Assembly (NCBI RefSeq): GCF_000682675.1
Contig: NZ_AWFA01000089.1
Location: 38,779 to 102,778, forward strand
DNA length: 64,000 nt
From: Hyphomonas pacifica
GTDB taxonomy: Bacteria > Pseudomonadota > Alphaproteobacteria > Caulobacterales > Hyphomonadaceae
Direction: 5' to 3'
In this document: piece after piece, positions 17,698-28,141 of the stretch
Position numbering within the stretch: position 1 is the stretch's first letter
Layout of the letters: every line of letters starts with the position of its first letter
Program-made: the position numbers and the translations under genes
Notes under the pieces: model-generated
Told to the model about the DNA's origin: nothing
Databases searched by the model: none
What the model saw: the letters and a program-made list of their open reading frames with translations, nothing else

Positions 17698-18180
17698 CTA
17701 TTTAAGAATCGCTGCGAAGAAAATCCGGCCAGAATCCTTCGGCGCGATATCCTGGCTGAAGGTCCAGCGCATATGCGTGATCTCTTCAGGAATTTCCAGA
17801 TGCGCTGGCGTAGCGCTGTCTGACACCAGGCGCGCGCCGGAAATGTAGGTCTTGCCACCATCTACCGAGAAATCCACAAACGCCTCATCATATTCTGCAA
17901 CCGCAGAATCTTCCAGCAGGCTGACGTCTTCCGGCACAGGCAGTGTCAGGACGACATCCGTCGCAGGCTCTTCGCTGTCATTGATATAGGTGACCGAGTA
18001 GAAAAGCTGTTCGCCAGGTTTCACTTCGTCCGCAGGCAGCAATTCCATTTCGAGGCCGCCTTCCTCATCTTCCATTACGATGGCGCGTTCAACAGTCTGC
18101 TCGACGACCAAATCCTGAGCGAGGGCCGGAAGTCCGATCATGAGGGTTCCGGCAAGAGAGGCGGCGGCACGCTTCAGCAT
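17698..18180 (-). CDS. Exported protein with a DUF11-like beta domain
   Basis: The start at 18180 gives a signal peptide (MLKRAAASLAGTLMIGLPALAQ) and follows AAGGA; the frame is open 51 bases further upstream. The mature part of about 138 residues resembles the DUF11/conserved-repeat beta-sandwich: EVKPGEQLFYSVTYINDSEEPATDVVLTLPVPEDV, then FSVDGGKTYISGARLV and HMRWTFSQDIAPKDSGRIFFAA. Such domains usually occur in surface or secreted proteins; here a single copy stands alone. It is upstream of trpF on the same strand. Function unknown. Confidence 0.8.
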   Translation of the reverse strand: MLKRAAASLAGTLMIGLPALAQDLVVEQTVERAIVMEDEEGGLEMELLPADEVKPGEQLFYSVTYINDSEEPATDVVLTLPVPEDVSLLEDSAVAEYDEAFVDFSVDGGKTYISGARLVSDSATPAHLEIPEEITHMRWTFSQDIAPKDSGRIFFAAILK

Positions 18181-18327
18181 GGCAAAATCCTTGGCAAGGG
18201 CTTGATAGGTAGATGCCCAGAATTCACCCAATTCGTTAACATTAACTCAAAATCCGTAAAGTATTTCCCCCTCAACAGATTAATCTTTGTACGCTCCATT
18301 CAATGGCGTGCCGACCCCGCCGGCGCC

Positions 18328-19869
<1,542 letters not shown>

Positions 19870-20033
19870 CTACCCGGCTGGGCATACTTTACCGATGATA
19901 GGGCAGAATTTCGAACCAAGCCTGAGAGCATGCCGGATAGGCTTTGTCATCTACTGGCAGATATGCATAATGGCATACCAGCACACCAGACGCATGCCGC
20001 GACAAAAAGCTATATCCTATATGAAAGATCTGC

Positions 20034-20123
20034 TGGCGGTGAGACAGGGATTCGAACCCTGGAGACTATTGCTAGCCTACACACTTTCCAGGCGTGCGCC
20101 TTCGACCACTCGGCCACCTCACC
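20034..20123 (-). tRNA. tRNA-Ser (anticodon GGA)
   Basis: The minus strand folds as a class II tRNA. The acceptor stem GGTGAGG pairs with TCTCACC, with one G-T wobble. The D arm contains GCCGAGTGGTCGAAGGC, and the anticodon loop CTGGAAA gives anticodon GGA. A long variable arm is followed by the T arm CAGGG-TTCGAAT-CCCTG. The 3' CCA is encoded (plus-strand TGG at 20034-20036). GGA reads the serine codons UCC and UCU. It sits between the CoA-transferase gene and msrA. No integration remnants are seen at its 3' end. Confidence 0.97.
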
Positions 20124-20231
20124 GCGCTCAGCAGAATGGAGGCCAATAGCGGATGACTATGCAGATCGCAAGACCGTGATTGCCGTTCTGGGCAGCCAAA
20201 CCCATATCAGCTGCAGAAAGGGAAAACTGAC

Positions 20232-20888
20232 ATGTTGTTTTCAAAGAAACCTGCGACCCTGCCGGATGCCGAGAGCGCCCTTCCCGGACGCTCTTCCCCC
20301 ATATCGACGGCAAGTACACATTATGTCTTCGGACGTGACCTTCAAGGCCCTGTGCCAGATGGATATGAAACCGCCGTATTTGGGCTGGGCTGCTTCTGGG
20401 GTGCGGAACGCAAGTTCTGGCAACAGAATGGCGTCTGGCTGACCCGTGTCGGCTATGCCGGCGGCATCACGCCTAACCCAACCTATGAAGAAGTTTGCTC
20501 CGGTGGGACAGGTCATACGGAAATCGTGGAAGTGATCTTCAACCCCAAAGAAGTCAGCTTTGCGGAACTGATGAAGCTGTTCCTGGAAAATCATGACCCG
20601 ACCCAAGGCATGCGCCAAGGCAATGACATCGGCACACAATACCGCTCCGCCGTCTACACGACCTCTGATGCCCAGGCTGAAACCGCACGCGAGATGATTG
20701 CGACCTATGAAAAGGCGCTTGCCGCGTCCGGCCATGCCGCACAGATCACTACGGAAGTTAAGTCTTTGGACAAGGTGTATCTGGCCGAAGACTATCACCA
20801 GCAATATCTGGCGAAGAATCCAAACGGCTATTGCGGGATGGGTGGCATAGGCGTGTCCTGCCCGATAGGCCTCGGCGTAACATCCTGA
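20232..20888 (+). CDS. msrA: Peptide-methionine (S)-S-oxide reductase MsrA
   Basis: MsrA reduces the S-form of oxidised methionine in proteins, using thioredoxin. The 218-residue protein has the catalytic Cys54 in [14 protein letters not shown], then [47 protein letters not shown] and the C-terminal [20 protein letters not shown], whose Cys is a likely resolving residue. There is no signal peptide, so it is cytoplasmic. The start follows AAAGGG. Its stop lies six bases from the convergent membrane-protein gene. Confidence 0.96.
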   Translation: MLFSKKPATLPDAESALPGRSSPISTASTHYVFGRDLQGPVPDGYETAVFGLGCFWGAERKFWQQNGVWLTRVGYAGGITPNPTYEEVCSGGTGHTEIVEVIFNPKEVSFAELMKLFLENHDPTQGMRQGNDIGTQYRSAVYTTSDAQAETAREMIATYEKALAASGHAAQITTEVKSLDKVYLAEDYHQQYLAKNPNGYCGMGGIGVSCPIGLGVTS

Positions 20889-20894
20889 AACTGG

Positions 20895-21962
20895 CTAAAC
20901 GCCGAAATTCACCGCAAAGCGCTTGCGCGTCTCCAGCATATTCTTGGCCTTGGCCATCGTGTCAGAGACCGTTTGCGCGCGCTGGATCGTCGGATCCGCT
21001 TGCAGGGCCTCAATCACTTTTGACAGGTGGGAGATGGCATCTTCCACCTGTTTTCGGTCGAACTGCACCATGGACCGGGCAATGAGCGCGCGGCCGATAT
21101 CCATGTGGGACTGAACCACCCGCCACGAATCCCTGTCGGTCTGCGGAGCCTGCAGATGCCCCCGACGCAGACGCAGCACCCGGTCGAGCGCGTCCAGGTC
21201 CCCGGATTGCTCTGCAACATGCACGCCCGTTGCACAGAAGTCTGCCTCCAGTCTGCGTAGCAAGGCGGGCGACAATGACGCGCAATCATCCAGCATTTCG
21301 CCAAGCGCTTCTGCCAAAAGTTTCATCTTTTCCGCTCGGAAAGATTGCGGATTGGCCAAAGCGGGCTGCAATTCCCTGGCGAGGAAATACGCCGCTATGC
21401 GCGGCAGCTGTCCATCCAGATCCTTCACGCGACCCGGCAAGGCCAGTGTGAAAGGCCGTGCCTCTTCCGCACGCAGGCCACCGCCGCGGCTAAGGCCGTG
21501 GATCAAAAACCCTTCATTGCGGTGACCCGTGCGCTCTGTCCACAGGAACATGTCGGCCTGGGACACGACCATCCGCCGCCGTGCTCTGGCCAGCGCCCGG
21601 CCTTCCAATCCGCCCTGGATAGGCGACGTACGTAACAGCTTGAATGGCGCTCCGAAATTGAACGCGCCCAGATGGTCTTCCAGCGCTGACATCAGCCACT
21701 TGCCTGCCTTGCGGCCGGACAGTCCGCGTGGCGCGGCAAGCAGGATACGATAACCGGGAGATTTGTCTTTCGCGGCCCGGCGCAGGCCTGACTCCATCAT
21801 CGCTCGCCGCACGGCCTTGGCCAGCAATACAAACAGAATGACAATGACCGCAGCGATGATGAGTAACATCATCAGGAAGCCGAAGGCAGCCATTTCTCCC
21901 CCGGGCAGGACATGCTCCTGCACCCAGGTCTCTACTGTATCAAACCACGCAAGCACAGGCAT
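20895..21962 (-). CDS. Membrane-anchored protein of unknown function
   Basis: The 355-residue product has one strong N-terminal membrane helix (AFGFLMMLLIIAAVIVILFVLLAKAV, about residues 27-52). A basic region follows, with a predicted alpha/beta segment (YRILLAAPRGLSGRKAGKWLMSALEDHLG), then a helical C-terminal half with TPR-like spacing (LARELQPALANPQ ... DLDALDRVLRLRRGH ... QVEDAISHLSKVIEALQADPTIQ). I recognise no named family. The start follows AGGAGG at a rather long spacing. It is convergent with msrA and divergent from gluQ. It is likely an inner-membrane protein with a cytoplasmic domain, possibly a protein-binding scaffold. Confidence 0.7.
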   Translation of the reverse strand: MPVLAWFDTVETWVQEHVLPGGEMAAFGFLMMLLIIAAVIVILFVLLAKAVRRAMMESGLRRAAKDKSPGYRILLAAPRGLSGRKAGKWLMSALEDHLGAFNFGAPFKLLRTSPIQGGLEGRALARARRRMVVSQADMFLWTERTGHRNEGFLIHGLSRGGGLRAEEARPFTLALPGRVKDLDGQLPRIAAYFLARELQPALANPQSFRAEKMKLLAEALGEMLDDCASLSPALLRRLEADFCATGVHVAEQSGDLDALDRVLRLRRGHLQAPQTDRDSWRVVQSHMDIGRALIARSMVQFDRKQVEDAISHLSKVIEALQADPTIQRAQTVSDTMAKAKNMLETRKRFAVNFGV

Positions 21963-22095
21963 GTAGAGCGGACCTCCTGTCTACCCGTGCGATACGGTTC
22001 TTGCTCTCCGCATGCAACTGATAAACGCTGTTCAGCTCGCCTCTCAGATGATTACACTCACCGTTGAGACAACAGTTCGAGCAAGAAAGACAGTA

Positions 22096-22947
22096 ATGCG
22101 ACAGGGCGATTTCATCACACGTTTTGCGCCCTCTCCAACCGGGCATTTACATCTCGGCCATGCGGCTTCGGCCTTTTGTGTGTGGGACTATGCACGTGCC
22201 GCTGGCGGATGCGTTCTACTACGCATGGAAGATATCGACCAAACACGCTGCAAGCAGGATTACGAGGCCTCTATTCTGGACGACCTGACCTGGCTGGGGC
22301 TGAACTGGGATGGACCCATCCGGCGCCAGTCAGAACATTTTGAGGAGTATGAAGCCTGCCTTGAAAGCCTGCAAGCGCGTGGTCTGATCTATCGCTGCTT
22401 CAAGACACGACGCGAGATCGCGGAAATTCTTGACGCCGAGCCGGCTTCAGATCCGACCGCCTATATCGGCGCATCTCTTGCCCCCTCAGAGGAGGCAGAG
22501 CGTCTTGAGCGCGGAGACGCTTTTGCCTGGCGGCTATCCCTATCTGTGGCGCGGGACACGCTTGGCCCAGCATTTAACCAACTCGCCTTTACCGAATTCG
22601 GCCTGAATGGCTTGCAGAGCATTAAGGCAGACCCCACTCCGTTTGGCGATGTTGTACTGGGACGCAAGGAAACCCCGACCAGTTATCATCTCGCCTGCTG
22701 CCATGATGACGCCCTTCAGGGCATCACCCATATCATACGCGGAGAGGACATCAGGGAGATGACTTCCGTTCATACCCTGTTGCAGGCCCTGATGGATTGG
22801 CCGCAGCCACTTTATCATTTTCATCCGCTCATCATGGGGCCAGATGGCAAGAAACTGTCCAAACGGTTTGGCGACAGGGGATTGCGTGCATGGCGCGAAG
22901 ACGGCAAGACGCCGAAAGACATTCGCGCAATGACAGGCATTTCATGA
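22096..22947 (+). CDS. gluQ: Glutamyl-Q tRNA(Asp) synthetase
   Basis: GluQ is a truncated glutamyl-tRNA synthetase that attaches glutamate to the queuosine base at position 34 of tRNA-Asp. The 283-residue product has the HIGH-type motif (FAPSPTGHLHLGHAASAF), LLRMEDIDQTRCKQDYEASI, RGEDIREMTSVHTLLQALM and a KMSKS-like KKLSKRFGDRGL. It lacks the anticodon-binding domain of true GluRS, as expected. The start MRQGDF is chosen because the catalytic domain begins there, although the frame is open further upstream. Its stop overlaps the ATG of the DMT transporter (ATGA). Confidence 0.93.
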   Translation: MRQGDFITRFAPSPTGHLHLGHAASAFCVWDYARAAGGCVLLRMEDIDQTRCKQDYEASILDDLTWLGLNWDGPIRRQSEHFEEYEACLESLQARGLIYRCFKTRREIAEILDAEPASDPTAYIGASLAPSEEAERLERGDAFAWRLSLSVARDTLGPAFNQLAFTEFGLNGLQSIKADPTPFGDVVLGRKETPTSYHLACCHDDALQGITHIIRGEDIREMTSVHTLLQALMDWPQPLYHFHPLIMGPDGKKLSKRFGDRGLRAWREDGKTPKDIRAMTGIS

Positions 22948-23846
22948 CAAGCGTAGATATTTCACCCCCCGCCCAGCGGGAATGGCTCGGTGTGCTCATG
23001 CTGATGGGCGGCGCTATCGCCGTTGGCTTTGCACCGATCGCCTTGAGACTTGGTCTTGAGGATATGGGTCCACAGGCCATTGCCTTCTGGCGCTATGTGT
23101 TCGCCCTGCCCGTCCTGTTGATCCTTGTCGTGCTGTTTGAGCGCCGGGCCCCGGCCAAACCGAATATCTTCGCCATTCTGGCCGGTATCTGCTTTGCGCT
23201 CGATATCGGCTTCTGGCACTGGTCCCTCACCCTTACCAGCGTCTCCAATGCCACCTTCATCGTTAATATTGGCAGCGTGTGCGTCGGCTTTCTGGCCTGG
23301 CTGTTCCTGAAGGAACGCCCCGCGCCAATCTGGTTCCTGGCAGTTATCCTGGCCGTCGGCGGCGCAGCTGCGCTGTCACTTGGGGGACAAACAGACAAGG
23401 GTGCCTCCTTTGAGGGGGACCGTATCGCCATCATCGCCGCGCTGTGTGTGTCAGGCTATTTTCTCTGCTCGAAGCTGGCCCGGCGCAGCATGAACGGGCT
23501 GGAAACCCTGTTCTGGTTGACCTTGGTTGAGGCTGTCGTGGCGGCCGGAATGGTCATGGCCTTTGGCGAGAGCTTCATGCCGGAAGACCTTTCGGGCTTC
23601 AGAGTGCCGATGGTCCTCGGCATTTTCATTCATGTTATCGGCCAAGGCCTCATCATCACCGGACTGGGCCGCGCGCCCACCTCCGTGGCAGGCGTCATCA
23701 TCCTGTTGCAGCCTGTCGTCGCAGCCGCCGTATCCTGGAAAATGTTCGGAGAAACGCTGACCTCATTGCAGGCATCTGGCGGCGTGCTGATCCTGTTCGC
23801 CGTCTGGCTGGCCCAGCGTGGACACAAACCGCAGGCGGTGGACTGA
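22944..23846 (+). CDS. DMT-superfamily (EamA-type) transporter
   Basis: The 300-residue protein has ten predicted membrane helices in two EamA repeats. The first covers about residues 16-140 (WLGVLMLMGGAIAVGFAPIA ... VSNATFIVNIGSVCVGFLAWLFLKE). The second covers about 160-290 (IAIIAALCVSGYFLCSKLARR ... PTSVAGVIILLQPVVAAAVSW). EamA proteins export or import small metabolites; the substrate is unknown. Its ATG overlaps the gluQ stop, so translation is coupled, though the functional link is not obvious. The true start is the overlapping ATG; the frame is open 147 bases upstream, inside gluQ. Confidence 0.9.
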   Translation: MTSVDISPPAQREWLGVLMLMGGAIAVGFAPIALRLGLEDMGPQAIAFWRYVFALPVLLILVVLFERRAPAKPNIFAILAGICFALDIGFWHWSLTLTSVSNATFIVNIGSVCVGFLAWLFLKERPAPIWFLAVILAVGGAAALSLGGQTDKGASFEGDRIAIIAALCVSGYFLCSKLARRSMNGLETLFWLTLVEAVVAAGMVMAFGESFMPEDLSGFRVPMVLGIFIHVIGQGLIITGLGRAPTSVAGVIILLQPVVAAAVSWKMFGETLTSLQASGGVLILFAVWLAQRGHKPQAVD

Positions 23847-23919
23847 ACACCGTGCGCAGCATTACTGTCACGAAATGCGTCTATGTCCGCCGCAAAGTCA
23901 TATTTACCGGAGATCTCTC

Positions 23920-25503
23920 ATGCGCCGCATTGCCCTTTCCCTTGTTTCCTTGACCGCCCTGAGTGTCGCCGGATGTGTCTCCCCTGCTGAAACGGTGTCC
24001 GTCGCAGATACGCCGCAACCTGCTCTGACTCTGCACCGCAATGGTGCGACACCGGTTCAGGCAGAAGATGCCTACTTCCAGTCCGCTGCGGCCTCCGTTC
24101 AAAACAGAATCGCAACGCGCGGCGTGAAACCTGCTAAGAATGTCATCCTGTTCGTAGGCGATGGTATGAGCATTCCGACCATCACGGCAGCCCGTATCTA
24201 TGCCGGCCAGAAACGCGGACTGGATGGGGAGTCCTACAGCCTGACGATGGAAACGCTGCCGCACATGGCGCTCTCCAAAACATACAGCAATGATTTCCAG
24301 GTTGCAGATTCCGCCTCTACCGCCACGGCCATGATGACCGGTGTCAAAGTGAATTCCCGCACGCTGGGCGTGCGCAAGGATGCCTATTTCGGCAATTGCG
24401 CCAGTATCGAAGGCAATGGGACGGATTCGATCTTTGAGCTGGCCGAACGCGCAGGCCTTGCCACCGGCATCGTTTCCAGCGCCCGCCTGACGCACGCCAC
24501 ACCGGGCGCCACCTATTCCGAAACCCCCAGCCGCGACTGGGAAGACGACACAAACCTTAAAGGCATCGCAGGCGACTGCCATGACATTGCCCGCCAGCTG
24601 ATCGAATGGCCGGAAGGCGATGGTTTTGAAGTCGCCATGGGCGGTGGCCGCGCGCAATTCACGACTAAGCAGCAAGCAGACCTGGAAGAAGAAGGTCGCA
24701 CCGGCAATCGTGAAGATGGCCGTGACCTGACGGCGGAATGGGTCGCGAAATCTTCCCAGCATGCCTACATCAGCGACCTTGCTGGCTTCGAAGCCACCGA
24801 CTTTGCCTCAGATTTGAAAGTTCTCGGTCTCTTCGACAGCTCTCACCTGCAATATGACATGGACCGCCCGAATGACCCGGCAGGTGAACCATCTCTTTCC
24901 GAACTGACTAAGGCCGCTATCACGCGCCTGTCCCAGAACCCGGAAGGGTTCGTCCTTCTGGTCGAAGGCGGCCGTATTGACCACGGGCACCACGCCGTGA
25001 ACGCGGCCCGCGCGCTGGATGAGACCGACGCATTCGATCAGTCCATCGCGACAGCGCTGGACATGACGAATGCCGATGAAACCCTGATCATCGTCACGGC
25101 AGACCATTCCCACACAATGACAATTTCCGGCTATCCGAAGCGTGGCAATCCGATACTGGGCAAGGTTGTGTCAGGCCTCGACAACAGCCCGATGAAAGCA
25201 CAGGATGGCAAGCCCTACACCACCCTGTCTTATGCGAGTGGCATGACCGCTTGCCGTATAGAAGAAGGTGAACCGGATTGCGAACGTGAAGACCTCTCTG
25301 AAGTCGATACGACCGACCCGGATTTCCATCAGCCCTCCCTGGTCCTGATGTCGTCTGAAACCCATGGCGGCGACGATGTGGCGATCTTTGCCACGGGCCC
25401 CGGCTCCGAACTTGTTTCCGGCGTGATGGAGCAAAACGAGATCTTCCACGTTATGGGAAGAGCTTCCGGACTTGTTGCAGGCCCGGAAGAAGAAGCGGAA
25501 TGA
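23920..25503 (+). CDS. Alkaline phosphatase, lipoprotein
   Basis: The product is a PhoA-superfamily phosphomonoesterase of 527 residues. It starts with a lipoprotein signal (MRRIALSLVSLTALSVAGC), so it is likely anchored in the outer membrane rather than free in the periplasm. Active-site motifs are intact: metal-binding KNVILFVGDGMSIPTITAAR, the nucleophile serine in VADSASTATAMMTGVK, LLVEGGRIDHGHHAVNAARA, ETLIIVTADHSHT and SSETHGGDDVAIFATGPGS. The start follows a GGAG site. It would release phosphate from organic esters. An unknown gene follows 15 bases downstream. Confidence 0.93.
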   Translation: MRRIALSLVSLTALSVAGCVSPAETVSVADTPQPALTLHRNGATPVQAEDAYFQSAAASVQNRIATRGVKPAKNVILFVGDGMSIPTITAARIYAGQKRGLDGESYSLTMETLPHMALSKTYSNDFQVADSASTATAMMTGVKVNSRTLGVRKDAYFGNCASIEGNGTDSIFELAERAGLATGIVSSARLTHATPGATYSETPSRDWEDDTNLKGIAGDCHDIARQLIEWPEGDGFEVAMGGGRAQFTTKQQADLEEEGRTGNREDGRDLTAEWVAKSSQHAYISDLAGFEATDFASDLKVLGLFDSSHLQYDMDRPNDPAGEPSLSELTKAAITRLSQNPEGFVLLVEGGRIDHGHHAVNAARALDETDAFDQSIATALDMTNADETLIIVTADHSHTMTISGYPKRGNPILGKVVSGLDNSPMKAQDGKPYTTLSYASGMTACRIEEGEPDCEREDLSEVDTTDPDFHQPSLVLMSSETHGGDDVAIFATGPGSELVSGVMEQNEIFHVMGRASGLVAGPEEEAE

Positions 25504-25518
25504 AGGACAAGGGCAGGT

Positions 25519-26286
25519 TTGGTAAGGTTTACCTACAGGGAAGATGGACCGGTCACCGGCTATGTTTACGTGGCCAACAGCAAGCGGGATGACCGGTTCC
25601 GCACGGCCCGTCCGGGTGACATTATCCGGAACGATAACCCCGAGCCGCCCTTCATTGTCGTCAGCCACACGACAGAGGACATAATCCTGACCGATTGGCC
25701 CGGCACGCTGTGGACCGCCGAAGTTGTGGAGGATAGTGCGGCGCAGGAAGAAGAAAGCGACTTTACCCGCGCAACTGCGGTACGTCTTGTCGAGCGGTTA
25801 CCTGCGCACACACTGTTTGGGCCGCATGGCGAGGCGGTTGCCTGGGTGGCGGACCGCGCCACCCGGCTGACTTATGAAGAAGCCGACTTGCTGACCGCCC
25901 ATCGTGCGCCCGGCGCTGCACGCGCCTATGCCAATGCTTGGCTGAATTGGGACGGGCTGACACCCTCCAGCCGCGAATATACCGAATGGGAAGGCATTAT
26001 CTCGATTGGCGTGGAGGCCCCCTTCTCCCCTGTCGGGCGGGGATTGCGAACAGTCTTCGGCGCGGTCGTCGCACAGGCTTGGCGCGTTCAGGGCGAAGAC
26101 GCCATGTATACCGAAGACGGGGTTGAAGAAGATCCGGATCTCCATCTTGTCGAGCCGTGGGCAAGTGCAGCCCTTTGTCTTGTCGAGGTCGCCATGGCGC
26201 TTGGGGCACCCGACCTGCTCACCCAGGGAGACCGGAAGCTGCTGACAGACCCCTGGCGTGTCCTGACAAGCCCCAGCCTCTCGTAA
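25519..26286 (+). CDS. Protein of unknown function (255 residues)
   Basis: The frame opens at a TTG codon 15 bases after the alkaline phosphatase stop, with AAGGAC and AAGGGCAGG upstream. The product is cytoplasmic-looking, with no signal peptide or membrane helix. It is acidic and rich in aromatic residues, with WLNWDGLTPSSREYTEWEGIISIGVE at its centre, an N-terminal beta-rich part (TGYVYVANSKRDDRF, PPFIVVSHTTEDIILTDWPG) and a helical C-terminus (ASAALCLVEVAMALGAPD). I recognise no domain. Close spacing suggests co-transcription with the phosphatase, but no shared role can be inferred. Confidence 0.65.
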   Translation: MVRFTYREDGPVTGYVYVANSKRDDRFRTARPGDIIRNDNPEPPFIVVSHTTEDIILTDWPGTLWTAEVVEDSAAQEEESDFTRATAVRLVERLPAHTLFGPHGEAVAWVADRATRLTYEEADLLTAHRAPGAARAYANAWLNWDGLTPSSREYTEWEGIISIGVEAPFSPVGRGLRTVFGAVVAQAWRVQGEDAMYTEDGVEEDPDLHLVEPWASAALCLVEVAMALGAPDLLTQGDRKLLTDPWRVLTSPSLS

Positions 26287-26356
26287 CGGCAGGACTCGCC
26301 AACCCCGCACTTCTCGGCAATGCTTCCCGCATAAAACATAAAACCGGAGGAAACCC

Positions 26357-27457
26357 ATGAAAGCTGCCGTGATGCGCGCGCCCAATGCGCCCCTGTCGAT
26401 CGAAGACGTCACCATTTCCAAACCCGGCCCGCGGGAAGTTCTAGTGCGCCTGAAAGCCGTTGGCGTCTGCCACTCCGATGTTCACTTCTGGGACGGAAAC
26501 TTTCCTGCCGAACTGCCGGTCATACTTGGCCATGAAAGCGCCGGCATCGTGGAAGAAGTCGGCTCCATGGTCTCGGCCGTGAAACCTGGCGACCATGTCA
26601 TCTCCATCCTCTCCCCCTTTTGTGGAACGTGCGAGTACTGTTTGTCAGGTCACATGTCTGTCTGTCACACCGTGAACGGAGAGAAATTCCAACGCCCACC
26701 CACAGAGGCCCCGCGCCTGTCGATCAAGGGAGAGAAAGTCGGCCAGTTCCTGAATCTCTCTTCCTTTGCAGAGCAGATCCTGGTGCACGAAAACGCCCTT
26801 TGCGCCATCGACAAGGACATGCCGATGGACCGCGCCTGCCTGATTGGGTGCGGCGTAGTCACAGGCGTTGGCTCGGTCTTCCATTCGGCCAAGGTGGAAC
26901 CTGGCTCAACCGTCGCCGTGCTCGGCTGCGGCGGCGTGGGGCTTGCGGCCATCAATGGCGCGGCCATTGCCGGGGCTAGCCGCATCATCGCCGTCGACCT
27001 GTCAGACGAGAAGCTGCAGATGGCTGTCCGATTTGGTGCAACCGACACGGTCAATCCGGCCAAGGTAAACGCAATCGAGGCGGTGAAAGAACTCACCAAG
27101 GGCGGCGTTCATTATGCCTTTGAATGCGTTGGCCTGAAGCAGACCGCCGAACAGGCCTATCACATGCTCCGCCCACGGGGCGTTGCGACTGTGATCGGAA
27201 TGATCACACCCGGCGTAAATATTGAAGTACCAGGCATCGAGCTGCTTGTGACGGAAAAACGCCTGCAGGGCGCGGTGATGGGATCTAACCGTTTCCGCAT
27301 AGACTTCCCGCGCTTCATTGAACTCTATAAGCAAGGCAAACTGCATCTGGATGATTTGATCTCCGACCGCATCGGTCTCGAGGGCATCACCGGAGCACTG
27401 CAGAATTTGAAAGACAATAAGGGTACAGTCGCCCGTCAGGTCGTCGTGTTTGACTAG
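26357..27457 (+). CDS. Zinc-dependent alcohol dehydrogenase (MDR family)
   Basis: The 366-residue enzyme is a medium-chain dehydrogenase. The catalytic zinc ligands lie in AVGVCHSDVHFW and ILGHESAGIVEEVG. The structural zinc loop has four cysteines (CGTCEYCLSGHMSVC), and the NAD-binding Rossmann motif is AVLGCGGVGLAAINGAAIAGA. It ends with the family-typical GTVARQVVVFD. It resembles the group of Zn-dependent alcohol dehydrogenases related to class III and aryl-alcohol enzymes; the substrate is not deducible. It starts after an ideal GGAGG site. A TetR regulator follows by 47 bases on the same strand and may control it. Confidence 0.93.
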   Translation: MKAAVMRAPNAPLSIEDVTISKPGPREVLVRLKAVGVCHSDVHFWDGNFPAELPVILGHESAGIVEEVGSMVSAVKPGDHVISILSPFCGTCEYCLSGHMSVCHTVNGEKFQRPPTEAPRLSIKGEKVGQFLNLSSFAEQILVHENALCAIDKDMPMDRACLIGCGVVTGVGSVFHSAKVEPGSTVAVLGCGGVGLAAINGAAIAGASRIIAVDLSDEKLQMAVRFGATDTVNPAKVNAIEAVKELTKGGVHYAFECVGLKQTAEQAYHMLRPRGVATVIGMITPGVNIEVPGIELLVTEKRLQGAVMGSNRFRIDFPRFIELYKQGKLHLDDLISDRIGLEGITGALQNLKDNKGTVARQVVVFD

Positions 27458-27502
27458 AGACAAGAACCGGTCCTTTCTGCGTTGTCAGACAAGGACCGGA
27501 CC
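27458..27502 (+). promoter_or_regulatory. Imperfect direct repeat before the TetR gene, candidate operator
   Basis: Two 16-base units, AGACAAGAACCGGTCC (27458-27473) and AGACAAGGACCGGACC (27487-27502), match at 14 positions and lie 29 bases apart. The second covers the ribosome-binding site of the TetR gene, whose ATG is at 27505. Each holds an ACCGG core, and the first is partly palindromic (ACCGGT). A TetR protein binding here could repress its own translation or transcription. This is inferred from position and repetition only. Confidence 0.4.
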
Positions 27503-27504
27503 TT

Positions 27505-28104
27505 ATGGCAGGCAAGCGCGACCAGAAGAAAAGAGAAGTCTTTGACGCCCTCTATCAGTCTGCCCTGCGTCTATTCGACAGCAAGGGATATGATGCGGTC
27601 ACCGTCTCTGAAATTACTCGGGCAGCTGGCGTTGCGAAGGGTACCTTCTTCAACCACTTCCCCGCCAAGGCAGATATCCTGGCCGAATGGTACAGACGCC
27701 TCATGGCTGATGTCATGGACACTCCGGCCACAGATGACAGCCTACCCCTGGCAGAGGCCGCGCTGGAAGTGGCGCACCAGACAATCAGTCTGAGCGCGGC
27801 CTCTCCTCAGCTTTGGCAGGCCACAACACAACTTTCACCTGTCACCCCCTCCATTCAGACCGTGGAAGCTGAAAATGACCGGGCCGTGCGCAACCATTAT
27901 ATTCGCTTGGCAAGACGCGCCATCTCCAAAGGCCACCTGCCATCCGACACTGATCCGGACAAGCTGGGAGACCTCTATCTCACCCTGTTCACCGGCACGG
28001 TCCGCCAATGTGTCGTCACAGGCAGGCGCGAAGAAATTCTTCCTGACCTGAAAAGACGATTTGAGGCCCTGGCCAGTATCGCCGCGAGGACGGGATTGCC
28101 TTGA
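27505..28104 (+). CDS. TetR/AcrR-family transcriptional regulator
   Basis: The 199-residue protein has a classic TetR N-terminal helix-turn-helix (ALRLFDSKGYDAVTVSEITRAAGVAKGTFFNHFPAKADILAEW, about residues 18-60). A helical C-terminal ligand domain follows, with YLTLFTGTVRQCVVTGRREE as the conserved late helix. Such repressors usually respond to a small ligand and control neighbours. The upstream alcohol dehydrogenase gene and the downstream S41 gene are both candidates. A direct repeat overlaps its ribosome-binding site and a strong palindrome follows it. Confidence 0.93.
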   Translation: MAGKRDQKKREVFDALYQSALRLFDSKGYDAVTVSEITRAAGVAKGTFFNHFPAKADILAEWYRRLMADVMDTPATDDSLPLAEAALEVAHQTISLSAASPQLWQATTQLSPVTPSIQTVEAENDRAVRNHYIRLARRAISKGHLPSDTDPDKLGDLYLTLFTGTVRQCVVTGRREEILPDLKRRFEALASIAARTGLP

Positions 28105-28119
28105 GCGTGCAAATCCCAT

Positions 28120-28141
28120 AAAAGTGACCACGGTCACTTTT
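28120..28141. promoter_or_regulatory. Perfect 10-bp inverted repeat between TetR and S41 genes
   Basis: The arms AAAAGTGACC and GGTCACTTTT are perfect complements around a two-base AC centre; the right arm runs into a fifth T. It starts 16 bases after the tetR stop, and its right arm ends 16 bases before the S41 ATG at 28158. It could be a rho-independent terminator (stem with a T run, minimal loop CACG) or an operator of the TetR type, since TGACC-N2-GGTCA symmetry is common for such proteins. The sequence does not separate these two readings. Confidence 0.55.

Noticed and set aside
20034..20123. tRNA-Ser as an integration site for a mobile element
   Set aside because: No integrase, direct repeat of the tRNA 3' end or foreign genes are seen on either side.
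23865..23885. Possible PHO box (CTGTCAC) before the alkaline phosphatase gene
   Set aside because: One half-site fits CTGTCA, but the second repeat at the 11-base spacing does not; too weak to list.
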